From assembly GCF_900103985.1 (NCBI RefSeq), contig NZ_FNIE01000008.1:1-64000 (forward strand): a DNA stretch of 64,000 bases, in the 5' to 3' direction. This document shows, one piece after another, positions 18,009-26,343 of this stretch (positions within the stretch are counted from its first letter, which is position 1; each line of letters opens with the position of its first letter). The translations under genes were made by a program, and so were the position numbers. The stretch is from Actinacidiphila guanduensis (GTDB lineage: Bacteria > Actinomycetota > Actinomycetes > Streptomycetales > Streptomycetaceae). The notes beneath the pieces were generated by a model that was given only the letters and a program-made list of their open reading frames with translations, was not told the origin of the DNA and did no database searches.

Positions 18009-20381
18009 GTGCGCGCCGTACTGCGCTGGGCCCAGGCCGACCTGCGCACGCACCGGGGCCAGGCACTGACCATCGTGCTGGCCAGCGCGGGCGTCACCGT
18101 CGCCCTGCTGATGTCCGTCGCCCTGCTGGTGGCCGCCGCGCACCCCTGGCAGCGGCTGTTCACCGCCACGCACGGGGCGCACGTGTGGATGCGGGTCGAC
18201 CCCGGCGCCGACACCGCGGCCCTGCGGCACCTCGACACCGTGACGGGGATCGCCGGCCCCTTCCGCACGGTCACCGTGACCGTGCAGCACGGCGCGGACA
18301 AGGCGGCGGTCGGGCTGCGGGCGGCGCAGAGCCGGCCGCCGTCGGTGGGCCGCCCCGAAATCGTCTCGGGTGGCTGGCTGAGCACGGCGGGCACGGTGCC
18401 CGCCGTATCGCCCGGCTCCGGTTCCACCACTGGTTCCGGCACCGCCCCCCTCGGGCCGCAGGCGCCCGTCGACATCGTGCTGGAGCAGTCCGTGGCGACC
18501 GCGCTGTGGGCCTCGCCCGGCGACGTGCTCACCGCCCGCGACGGCGACCGCACGCTGCAGCTGCGGGTGGCCGGGGTCGCCGACACCGCCGAGGCGCACT
18601 ACTCGCCCGGTGGTTCCCCCGGCATCGGCTGGGCCCCTTCCGCCTTCGTCGGCGGCCTCGCCGCCCGGACGCACCAGAGCACCCTGACCGTCGGCCTGGT
18701 CACCTCCGACCCCGGCGACACCCGCTACCTGGTGCAGCAGGCCGTCGCCGCCGTCGGCCCCGACAAGGTGGTGTCGGTGTCCACCTGGCGCGACGCCCGC
18801 GCCGACGCCGAGGGCGACAACCACCTGCTCGGCCTGCTCACCGGCATCTTCGGCCTGGGCGCCCTGCTCGCGGCCGCCGTCGCCGCCACCGGCGGCATCG
18901 GCGTACGGGTACGTGCCCACGCCCGCGACGTCTCCGTCCTCAAAGCGATCGGCCTGACGCCCCTCCAGGTCGCCGGGATGTTCCTCATCCAGCACCTGCT
19001 GCTCGCCGGTGCCGGCGTGCTCGCCGCGCTCGCCGCCACCGAGGCGCTGGGCACCCGCGTGCCCGGGCCGCTCGGCCAGGCGCTGGCGGTCTGGCGGACC
19101 CTGCCCTCGCAGAGCTGGGCGCTGCCGCTCACCGCGCTCGCCACCCTCGCCGTCATCGGCACCGGCACCGCGCTCGCCGGCTGGCGGGCCGCCCGGCTGC
19201 CCGCGATCCCCGTCGCCCGCACCGCCGTTCGCGGCCGCCGGCGGCTGTCCGGCGCCACCCGCACCGCCCTGCGGCTGCGGGTACCGCCCTCGCTCGTCCT
19301 CGGCTGGCGCGCGGTCGCCAACCGCCCGGGCCGCTCGGCCGCGGCCGCCGCCCGGCTCATGGTGCCCGTCCTGATGATCAGCGCGGCCCTGGGCACCTGG
19401 GCCACCCTGGACGCCTTCCAGCACCAGCCCGTCCGCTACGGCCTGGCCGGCCAGCTCACCGCCCGGGCCGGCGCCGATCCCGGCCGCGTCGCCCGGCAGT
19501 TGGCACACGCGCCCGGGGTCGCCGCCGCCCGCCCCGAGGTCGAACTCGCCGCGCTCGCCCCCGGCCAGACCGAGACCGTCACGCTGCGCGGGGTGGGCAC
19601 CGCGGCGCACCCCTACCCGTACGCGATCGTCGACGGCCGGGCGCCCACCGCGCCCGACGAAGCAGTCGCCGGGCAGGGCCTGTTCACCGCGCTCAACGTC
19701 TCGGTCGGCCAGTGGATCCGGCTCACCGTGGGCAGCACTCCGCACATCCTGCACCTGGTCGGGCGCTGCATCGAGACGCAGAACGGCGGCCGGGTCGTCT
19801 CCACCGGCTTCGACACCCTCCAGGACCAGGACCCCACCCTGCGCCCGTCCTCCTACGACCTCCAACTCGCCCCCGGCACCAGCCCGTCGGCCGAGCAGGC
19901 CGCCCTCGGGGCGGCGACCGGCGGCACCGTGGAGATCCACCGCGTCACCGATCCGGCGGCCGGCGAGTTCCCGCCGATGCGGCGGGTGCTGGTCGGGCTG
20001 GTGATGATCCTCGCGCTGGTCGTCCTCGCCGAGATGTCCACCTCGATCGCCACGGTGATCCGCGACCACACCCACGACCTGCGCGCCTACCGTGCGGTGG
20101 GGCTCACCCCGCAGCAGACGGTGGCCACGATGGTGACGGGCAACGCGCTGCTCGCGCTGGCGGCGGCCGGGGTGGGCACGCTGCTCGGGGTGCTGGTCTC
20201 ACGCGTGCTGGTCGACCTGGAGGGCGCCGCCTCGGGCATCGGCTCGGGCATCGCCCGCAGCCCCTCGCCCGGGGTGCTGCTCGCGCTGGTCGCGGCCACG
20301 GTGGCACTGGCGGCCGCGGCCTGCCTCCTGCCGGCCCTGCGTGCGGCGAGAACGGCGGCGAGGGGAGTGGGGGAGGCGTAA
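18009..20381 (+). CDS. FtsX-like ABC permease
   Basis: Large membrane subunit, 790 residues, made of two FtsX units. The first membrane helix is near residues 15-40 (ALTIVLASAGVTVALLMSVALLVAA), followed by a long extracellular domain. Clusters of helices lie near 275-400, another helix near 455, a second extracellular domain follows, and the last helices are near 660-790. The paired repeats KAIGLTPLQVAGMFLIQ and RAVGLTPQQTVATMV are the FtsX cytoplasmic coupling helices. It is co-transcribed with the PadR and ATPase genes. The substrate is unknown; an antimicrobial peptide, lipid or lipoprotein would fit the family. Confidence 0.92.
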   Translation: MRAVLRWAQADLRTHRGQALTIVLASAGVTVALLMSVALLVAAAHPWQRLFTATHGAHVWMRVDPGADTAALRHLDTVTGIAGPFRTVTVTVQHGADKAAVGLRAAQSRPPSVGRPEIVSGGWLSTAGTVPAVSPGSGSTTGSGTAPLGPQAPVDIVLEQSVATALWASPGDVLTARDGDRTLQLRVAGVADTAEAHYSPGGSPGIGWAPSAFVGGLAARTHQSTLTVGLVTSDPGDTRYLVQQAVAAVGPDKVVSVSTWRDARADAEGDNHLLGLLTGIFGLGALLAAAVAATGGIGVRVRAHARDVSVLKAIGLTPLQVAGMFLIQHLLLAGAGVLAALAATEALGTRVPGPLGQALAVWRTLPSQSWALPLTALATLAVIGTGTALAGWRAARLPAIPVARTAVRGRRRLSGATRTALRLRVPPSLVLGWRAVANRPGRSAAAAARLMVPVLMISAALGTWATLDAFQHQPVRYGLAGQLTARAGADPGRVARQLAHAPGVAAARPEVELAALAPGQTETVTLRGVGTAAHPYPYAIVDGRAPTAPDEAVAGQGLFTALNVSVGQWIRLTVGSTPHILHLVGRCIETQNGGRVVSTGFDTLQDQDPTLRPSSYDLQLAPGTSPSAEQAALGAATGGTVEIHRVTDPAAGEFPPMRRVLVGLVMILALVVLAEMSTSIATVIRDHTHDLRAYRAVGLTPQQTVATMVTGNALLALAAAGVGTLLGVLVSRVLVDLEGAASGIGSGIARSPSPGVLLALVAATVALAAAACLLPALRAARTAARGVGEA

Positions 20382-20402
20382 GGGTGCGGTGCGGGTCGCT
20401 AA

Positions 20403-20690
20403 TCGGCTCGGCGGGTGGGGCTTCCGGCGGGGCGCCGGCTCCGCGGTGCGAAGGGTGAGGCGGTAGCCGGCTCGACGGGCGGGGGCGCCGCTTCGGGCGG
20501 GGCGTAGCCGTGGAGCGGGCGCACGGGTCGGCGGTCCGCCCGTCGAGTGGGGCCGGCTTCGGCCTGGGCGCAACCCAGGAGCGGGCGCGCTGGTGGGCAG
20601 TCGGCTCAACGGGTGGGGCTTCGGGCGGGGGCGTAACCGCGTGGTGGGCGCGCGGTCAACGGTCGGCTCGGCGGGTGGGACCGGTACGCC
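20403..20690. repeat. Degenerate GC-rich repeat field in a non-coding stretch
   Basis: The 467 bases between the permease stop and the DUF5302 gene hold no credible gene. They contain about four or five imperfect copies of a unit of 60-65 bases built on CGGCTCRRCGGGTGGGGCTTC and GGGCGGGGGCGTAACCG, starting near 20403, 20468, 20540, 20601 and 20663. Copies vary by substitutions and small indels. Function is unknown. Confidence 0.6.
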
Positions 20691-20848
20691 GTCTCGTACG
20701 CGGCCTCCGGAAGGCGGGCGTGCGCTGTCGGCTGTGCCGGGGTTCGCCGTTCCCGCTCGGGCGGTTTCCCGCCGGGTTCGCGGCCCGTTCCGCGCGTTCA
20801 ACCGGTTGCCTGCTGTGCGCGGCCTCTCCGACGTGTCAGGCTTGGCCC

Positions 20849-21088
20849 ATGACCGACGCAGAACAGGCGGCCGAAGCGGCTGCCGAAGACACGGACGAAC
20901 CGACGGCGGAGCAGGAAGCGGCGGCTCCGGACGAGGACGACGTGAAGCGCAAGTTCCGCGAGGCGCTGGCCCGCAAGCAGGGCGCCCGCACCAGCCCCAA
21001 CGGCTCCTCCCAGGGCCCCAGCAAGATCCACGGCGCCCACGGCCGCGCGGGCGGGCCCCGCGAGTTCCGCCGCAAGAGCGGCGGCTGA
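20849..21088 (+). CDS. DUF5302 small acidic protein
   Basis: A 79-residue protein with an acidic Ala/Glu-rich N-terminal half ([14 protein letters not shown]) and a basic Gly/Arg-rich C-terminal half ending in [11 protein letters not shown]. The core [16 protein letters not shown] matches the actinobacterial DUF5302 family, which is uncharacterised. It is probably cytoplasmic and mostly unstructured outside the short helix. The start is ATG at 20849; a longer frame from 20510 reads through the repeat field and is not credible. A strong terminator follows at 21104. Confidence 0.88.
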
Positions 21089-21103
21089 CACGTCGCACCA
21101 CCA

Positions 21104-21135
21104 GGGAGCCCCTTTCATTCGTGAGAGGGGCTCCC
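21104..21135 (+). terminator. Rho-independent-like hairpin after the DUF5302 gene
   Basis: A perfect 10-bp stem, GGGAGCCCCT (21104-21113) with its complement (21126-21135), closes a 12-base loop, 15 bases after the stop. An extra A-T pair extends it, and TT follows. Confidence 0.9.
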
Positions 21136-21521
21136 TTCACGTATGCGGTCGCCACGCTTCCGAAAACGAGCCCACCGACAGCGCCGAAGGCCCGGCCGCG
21201 TACTCGGCGCGCAGCGCCGGCGCCGGCGGGGACGCGCAACTGGTGTTCGCCGCGGTGCCCACCGGCAGGCCCGTCATCCTCGGCGAACCGGTTCGGGCAG
21301 GACTCGGCTGCTCGTCCGCACGCTGCCGGACCTGCCCGAGCGCTGCCGCTCCCGGGAACCCGTGCCTGTCCTGGCGCGGCTGGGGCACCCATCCGCTACT
21401 CCAGCCGTCACCTCTTGACCGCGGCACGGCCAGTCCCGCCGCGCGTGGTTCAACGGCACGGGGGCGAACTGTCGCGATCAGCCGGGCCGAGCGGTCGTGA
21501 GCTGCCGAACGGGGCGCGGCC
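21136..21521. other. Gap with possible decayed coding sequence
   Basis: No intact gene is seen in these 386 bases. One plus-strand frame from about 21144 reads protein-like (QLVFAAVPTGRPVILGEPV) and shifts frame near 21300 into RTRLLVRTLPDLPER, after which it degrades. This may be a remnant of a lost gene. The family was not recognised. Confidence 0.25.
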
Positions 21522-22238
21522 TCAGGCGGGTTCGTGGAGCCGCGCCGCGGTCCGTTCGATGCCGGTGACCAGCAGGTCCAGGTTGAACGCGTAGTAGTCG
21601 TCGGGGTCCACGCAGTCGGAGAGCTGGTCCGCGAAGGCCACCACGGCGGGGAAGTCCCGGGGTGGCAGGGCCATGAACGAGGCGTGCTTGACGCGGACGG
21701 CGTCCTCCCGCTCCTGCGGGTCCTTCGGCAGCCGGCGGCCCGGCTCGGCCGCCACCATGGCCACCGACGAGCTGAGCAGGAACAGGCCGATACCGCCGAT
21801 GGGCCCGGCCGGCAGCCCGGCGGCACGGAGCAGTCCGAGAGCCCGGTCGGTGAGGCGGAGCCCGGCCGGTGAGGCCAGGACGCGCGTCGGCATCAGCCGG
21901 GCCACCTCGGGGTGCGGGCGGACGACCGCGACCACGGCCGCCAGGACGTCGCGCAACTCCCCGGCCCAGTCGTCCGGCCTGGCCTCGGGGAGCACGACCT
22001 CGGTGAACAGATGCTCGGCCATGCCGTCCAGCAACTGCTCCTTGTCACGGAAGTGCCAGTAGAGGGCGGTGGGCGCCACGCCCTGCAGCTGGGCCAGCCG
22101 GCGGACGGTGACCGCCTCCAGCCCCTCGGCGTCCGCCAGGGCGATCGCCGCGGTCACCAGCACGTCGCGGCTCAGCCGCGGTCGGTCCTTCTTCGCCCCA
22201 GCAGCCATGCGCCCCAGCATACGCGTGACATGCGTCAT
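21522..22238 (-). CDS. TetR-family transcriptional regulator
   Basis: Repressor of 238 residues. The N-terminal helix-turn-helix reads VTVRRLAQLQGVAPTALYWHFRDKEQLLDG, and the C-terminal ligand domain resembles the tetracycline-repressor class (TetR_C). The ATG at 22238 has GGAG eight bases upstream; the ATG at 22208 (MAAGAKKDRPRLSRD) is a shorter alternative with a poorer site. It is divergent from an MFS exporter and SDR gene, with a palindromic operator in the shared promoter region. The usual role is repression of the exporter until its substrate binds. Confidence 0.92.
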   Translation of the reverse strand: MTHVTRMLGRMAAGAKKDRPRLSRDVLVTAAIALADAEGLEAVTVRRLAQLQGVAPTALYWHFRDKEQLLDGMAEHLFTEVVLPEARPDDWAGELRDVLAAVVAVVRPHPEVARLMPTRVLASPAGLRLTDRALGLLRAAGLPAGPIGGIGLFLLSSSVAMVAAEPGRRLPKDPQEREDAVRVKHASFMALPPRDFPAVVAFADQLSDCVDPDDYYAFNLDLLVTGIERTAARLHEPA

Positions 22239-22278
22239 GAACGATGCTCCTGAACACTGTTCATGAATGATGTAAGGT
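22236..22278 (+). promoter_or_regulatory. TetR operator and promoter of the MFS gene
   Basis: CATGAAC (22236-22242) and GTTCATG (22259-22265) form an inverted repeat, and inside it TGAACA-C-TGTTCA (22251-22263) is a perfect 13-base palindrome. A plus-strand promoter can be read as CTGAAC (22250-22255), 17 bases, then TAAGGT (22273-22278). A repressor bound here would block the exporter promoter and its own start region. Confidence 0.65.
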
Positions 22279-22335
22279 CGGGCTCGCACGCTTCCGCACG
22301 TGCCTCGCCGTACGTTCACGAGAAAGGCCGTCCTT

Positions 22336-23766
22336 ATGCGACGCAGCCCTTGGGCCACCCTGGTGGTGCTCGCCCTCGCACAATTCATGGTGGTGCTGGA
22401 CGTCACGATCGTGAACGTGGCGCTGCCCGGCATCCAGAGCGACCTCGGCTTCTCCGTGACCGGGCTGCAGTGGGTGATCAGCGCGTACACCCTGCTGTTC
22501 GGCGGCTTCCTGCTGCTCGGCGGCCGCGCCGCGGACCTCCTCGGGTCGCGCGCGGTCTTCACCATCGGCCTGGCGCTCTTCGGTGCCACGTCGCTCGCGG
22601 GCGGCCTCGCCCCCTCGCCGGGCTGGCTCATCGCCGCGCGCGCCGTGCAGGGCCTGGGCGCCGCGCTGCTGTCGCCGGCCGCCCTGTCCATCGTCACCGT
22701 CACCTTCGCGCACGGACGGGCGCGCAACATCGCCCTGGGCGTGTGGGGCGGCCTCGCCGGGCTCGGCGGCACGCTGGGAGTCGTCGCCGGCGGCCTGCTG
22801 GTCGACGCGCTGAGCTGGCGCTGGGTGTTCTTCGTCAACGTGCCGGTCGTCGTCCTGCTGCTGGCGATCACGCCGCGGTTCGTCGCCCGGTTCGGGCCGC
22901 GCGCGGGGGAGCGGTCCTTCGACCTGCTCGGGGCCGTGCTCGGGACGGGCGGGCTGCTCGCCCTCGTGTACGGGGTGGTCCGGGCGCAGCCCGTCGGGTG
23001 GTCGTCGCCCGAGGTCGTCGGGTGCCTGATCGGCGGCGTGCTGCTGCTGGTGGCGTTCGTCGCCGCCGAGGCGCGGTCGGCCGCGCCGCTGGTCCCCTTG
23101 CGCCTGCTGCGCTCCCGCACGCTGAGCAGCGCGGGCGGCGCCCTGGCGCTCAACGGGGCCTCGTTCCTGTCGACCTTCTTCCTCGTGGCGATCTTCCTGC
23201 AGCAGGTCCGGCACGGCTCCGCGCTGCGGGCCGGCGTCGAGTTCCTGCCCATGGGCGGCGCCGCCATCCTCGCCGCCCTGACCGCCACGGCGATGGTCAA
23301 CCGGTTCGGCACCCGTCCCGTCCAGACCGCCGGCGCCGCCGTCTCCGTCGCCGGCCTGCTCCTGCTGTCGCGGACCGGGGCGGACGACGCGTACGCCGCG
23401 TGGCTCCTGCCCGGCCTCGTCCTGTTCGGGTTCGGGATCATCGGGGTGGGCGTCCCCGCGCAGATCGCCGCGCGCGCCGATGTGGCCACGGCGGAGGCGG
23501 GCGCCGCGTCCGGCGTGGTGCAGGCCTTCTACCAGGTCGGCGGCGCCCTCGGCCTCGCCGTCGTCACCACCGTGTCCACCTCGCGCGCCGACTCCGCGAT
23601 CGCCGGCGGTGCCACGCCGTCGGCGGGACTCACCGACGGCTTCCACCGCGGCCTGCTGATCGCCGCCGCCTTCTCCGTGGCGATCTTCCTGGTCAGCGCC
23701 CTCTCCCCGCGCGTGGCTCCGCACAAGGAGCAGCAGCCGGTGGACGGCGTCACCGTGGCGGCCTGA
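22336..23766 (+). CDS. MFS drug exporter, DHA2/EmrB-QacA type
   Basis: Proton-driven exporter of 476 residues with about 14 transmembrane helices. Motif C-type and DHA2 features are clear: FMVVLDVTIVNVALPGIQ in helix 1, GGRAADLLG after helix 2, and a Gly-rich helix 5. The ATG at 22336 follows a GAGAAAGG site; an in-frame start at 22300 would add 12 basic residues and lacks a site. It is divergent from the TetR gene and is followed 42 bases later by the SDR gene, probably in one transcript. The likely role is resistance to a toxic compound or antibiotic. Confidence 0.94.
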   Translation: MRRSPWATLVVLALAQFMVVLDVTIVNVALPGIQSDLGFSVTGLQWVISAYTLLFGGFLLLGGRAADLLGSRAVFTIGLALFGATSLAGGLAPSPGWLIAARAVQGLGAALLSPAALSIVTVTFAHGRARNIALGVWGGLAGLGGTLGVVAGGLLVDALSWRWVFFVNVPVVVLLLAITPRFVARFGPRAGERSFDLLGAVLGTGGLLALVYGVVRAQPVGWSSPEVVGCLIGGVLLLVAFVAAEARSAAPLVPLRLLRSRTLSSAGGALALNGASFLSTFFLVAIFLQQVRHGSALRAGVEFLPMGGAAILAALTATAMVNRFGTRPVQTAGAAVSVAGLLLLSRTGADDAYAAWLLPGLVLFGFGIIGVGVPAQIAARADVATAEAGAASGVVQAFYQVGGALGLAVVTTVSTSRADSAIAGGATPSAGLTDGFHRGLLIAAAFSVAIFLVSALSPRVAPHKEQQPVDGVTVAA

Positions 23767-23808
23767 CCCCCGCGCTTGCGCGACCGTGGAGTGAACAAGG
23801 AGAGCACG

Positions 23809-24558
23809 ATGACGCGTTCGAGGATTCTGATCACCGGGGCCAGCTCCGGACTGGGCCGGGGACTCGCCCGGGAGTTCGCGGCCCGCGGCGCCACGCTGGC
23901 GCTGTGCGCGCGGCGGACCGACCGGCTGGAGGAACTGCGGTCGCAGTTGCGGGCCGAGCACCCCGGTCTCCAGGTCCACGTGAAAGCACTGGATGTGACC
24001 GACCACGAGCGGGTGTTCGAGGTCGTCGACGCCTTCGCCGCCGAACTGGGCGGGCTGGACCGGGTGGTGGTGAACGCCGGTATCGGGAACGGCCGCCCGC
24101 TGGGCACCGGGGACTTCACCGTCAACCGCGCCATCGTGGAGACCAACCTGGTCGCCGCACTGGCCCAGATCGAGGCGGCGATGGAGGTCTTCCGGCGCCA
24201 GGGCAGCGGCCACCTGGTGGTGATGTCGTCGGTGGGCGCCTTCCGGGCGATCAGCGGCTCGATGACGGCCTACGCGGCCAGCAAGGCCGCGGTGGCGATG
24301 CTGGCCGAGGGCCTGCGGGCCGAACTGCACGGCTCCGGCATCACCGTGAGCACCATCTTCCCCGGCTACATCGCCACCGACCTGAACGAGCAGCGGCCGG
24401 ACGCCCCGTTCATGGTCGACGCCGCCACCGGGTGCCGGGCGCTGGCGAGGGCGATCGACAAGGAGCCCGACACGGCTGTCGTACCGGCGTGGCCGTGGGC
24501 TCCGATCGGCCTCGCCCTGCGCAACCTGCCGCTGAGCGTGGCCCGTCGCCTCGGCTGA
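23809..24558 (+). CDS. SDR-family oxidoreductase
   Basis: Short-chain dehydrogenase/reductase of 249 residues with a Rossmann fold. The dinucleotide site is TGASSGLG at residues 8-15, the NAG motif follows strand 4, the catalytic Ser sits in VVMSSVG and the YxxxK pair is YAASK. The family Pro-Gly segment is FPGYIATD. The Arg-rich segment after strand 2 (CARRTDRL) favours NADPH. The ATG at 23809 has AAGGAGAG upstream. It is next to and in line with the exporter, so it may modify the exported compound or simply share its regulation. Confidence 0.93.
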   Translation: MTRSRILITGASSGLGRGLAREFAARGATLALCARRTDRLEELRSQLRAEHPGLQVHVKALDVTDHERVFEVVDAFAAELGGLDRVVVNAGIGNGRPLGTGDFTVNRAIVETNLVAALAQIEAAMEVFRRQGSGHLVVMSSVGAFRAISGSMTAYAASKAAVAMLAEGLRAELHGSGITVSTIFPGYIATDLNEQRPDAPFMVDAATGCRALARAIDKEPDTAVVPAWPWAPIGLALRNLPLSVARRLG

Positions 24559-24613
24559 GCGCGGCGCCGCGCCGCGACCCACAGCCCAGCGGGCCGCTCA
24601 AGGCCGGCACTGA

Positions 24614-24883
24614 GTGCGGACACCGGTGCTGCTGTCCGCGGACACCCGGCTGGCCGGGCCGGCGGGCTCGGCCGCCGCCTTGCTGGCGGGCGCCGACAGC
24701 GCGGAGCTGGACGTATGGGTGGACGCCCACGGCAAGCCGGTCCGCTGGGTGATGACGCCGGCAGCGGGCCGGACCGTCGCCATCGACTACTTCGCCTTCG
24801 CCGGCCCGCGCACCATCACCCCGCCCGCCCCGCGCGACACCGCGAACGTGAAACTGGTCTCCGGCCGTCCCGTCGCGGCCTGA
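24614..24883 (+). pseudogene. Orphan C-terminal fragment of an LppX/LprG-like lipoprotein
   Basis: The 89-codon frame starts at GTG 24614, directly after an in-frame TGA. The end of the product (DVWVDAHGKPVRWVMTP, TVAIDYFAFAGPRTITPPAP) resembles the last beta strands of actinobacterial LppX/LprAFG-type lipoproteins, normally about 250 residues with a lipobox. Signal peptide and N-terminal half are missing. It is best read as a broken gene left by recombination; a short real protein is possible but less likely. Confidence 0.55.
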
Positions 24884-25240
24884 GCCCCGCCCCGTAGGCG
24901 GCTTCGGGTACGAGCCCGGCGGCTGACCACGCGGTGGCACGCGGGGACGCGGACCGACGCGGACCGTTGACTGGTCGGGCAGCACCACGCCCCACTCATC
25001 CCCCCGCCACCCGCGATCCCATCACGACCCAGCCTCGCGAACTGCCCACACCAGTCCCCGTACAGCACGGGTCTCCGCGCCGTCGCGAGGACCGGGACCA
25101 CCCCGTTACGCCGCCTCGGCCGGCCCGATACTGTCCGCCCCCGGACGGCGATGAAGCGGACCTGCCTGCCGCTCCAGGCCGAGCGCCCGGTAGGGAAAAC
25201 GGTGTGCAAGCCATCTGTCCCGCTGCCAGGATGACCGGCC
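24884..25240. other. Intergenic stretch, no gene seen
   Basis: These 357 bases separate the lipoprotein fragment from the methyltransferase. All frames look random in composition. No strong hairpin or promoter consensus was found. Confidence 0.6.
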
Positions 25241-26014
25241 ATGACCTCAGCGCGGGCCACCGCCCTCTTCGACCGAGTGGCCTCGGTCTATGACGAAGTA
25301 CTGCCGTTCTTCGCCGGGTTCGGCCAGCAGCACATGGACTGGCTCGCTCCGGTGCGCGGCACCCGCGTCCTCGACCTGGGCGCCGGGCGCGGCGCCCTGA
25401 CCGCTGCCGCGCTCGCCCGCGGCTGCCGGGTGACCGCGGTGGACTGCGCTCCCGGCATGATCGAGCGGCTCTCGGCTCAGTACCCGGCGGTTCACGAAGC
25501 GCGGGTGATGGACGCTCACCGACTGGACTTCCCCGACAGCTCCTTCGACCTGGTCTGTGCGGGATTCGTCGTCCACCTGCTCGATCATCCGGCTGCGGCG
25601 GCCCAGGAGATCCGCCGGGTCCTGACTCCCGGCGGGGTGTTCTCCTTCTCCGTCCCCGGCCCGGTCCAGGACGCGCCGGAGTGGGAGTTCTACGGTGCCC
25701 TCTTCCGCGAGTTCCAGCCCCTGATACCCGTCGGCGAAGGACGGCTCAGCCGGCCCTTGGACGAGGGGCGGTTCCTCGCGACGGCGGGGTTCACAGGCAT
25801 CAGCAGCACGGCCGTCGAGCAGCGCCTTCCCGTACCCGACGCCGACACGTTCTGGAACTGGGGGCTCTCGCACGGCTCCCGCGCCTTCTTCGACGCCCTC
25901 CCGGCCGATGCCCGAGCCGCGTTCGAAGCCCGAGTCCGCGCGGAGCTGTCCGCCATGGACCCGATCGTATTCGCCGCCGGCGCCGGCCTCTGGCGCGGCA
26001 CGTCACCGGCCTGA
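25241..26014 (+). CDS. Class I SAM-dependent methyltransferase
   Basis: Cytoplasmic methyltransferase of 257 residues. The SAM-binding motif I is VLDLGAGRGALT at about residues 42-53, motif II is the acidic VTAVDCAPGMI, and the post-motif region has FDLVCAGFVVHLLDH and PGGVFSFSVPGP. It resembles the UbiE/Methyltransf_11 group, which acts on small molecules, but the substrate cannot be told. The ATG at 25241 has AGGA nine bases upstream. It is a single gene and its neighbours give no functional hint. Confidence 0.9.
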   Translation: MTSARATALFDRVASVYDEVLPFFAGFGQQHMDWLAPVRGTRVLDLGAGRGALTAAALARGCRVTAVDCAPGMIERLSAQYPAVHEARVMDAHRLDFPDSSFDLVCAGFVVHLLDHPAAAAQEIRRVLTPGGVFSFSVPGPVQDAPEWEFYGALFREFQPLIPVGEGRLSRPLDEGRFLATAGFTGISSTAVEQRLPVPDADTFWNWGLSHGSRAFFDALPADARAAFEARVRAELSAMDPIVFAAGAGLWRGTSPA

Positions 26015-26252
26015 CCTCGCGCAGACGCCACCGGTCAGCAGGCAGCCGGATCTCCCGTGGCCCACCGCGACACCCGCCGGTACGACCTTCCCGTGCAGCG
26101 CGGTTTGCCGGCCCCCGCCCCAACCCGCGCTCCACGCACCGCCGTACGCAAGCGCCTGCGACCTGCCGCCGCCGCGGGCCCGGTCGGCCGCACGCAGGCC
26201 CCGTCGCACCCCTTGACGCCGGGAGGTCGCGGTGGAATCGTTCGGGCCGGGC

Positions 26253-26264
26253 GACAACGTTGTC
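26253..26264. promoter_or_regulatory. LacI/GalR-type operator
   Basis: GACAACGTTGTC is a perfect 12-base palindrome with the central CG typical of LacI-family operators. It lies 79 bases before the ATG of the GH130-like gene. The remaining bases of the gap 26015-26343 hold no gene. No LacI gene is adjacent; the only one in the window is at 50355-51392. Confidence 0.75.
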
Positions 26265-26343
26265 ATAGCCCGCGGCCCGCTGCCGCCAGGCCTGATACGA
26301 CGACCCGTTGGAGAGTTCCCGCGTCGAGTTGAGAGGTTGGACG

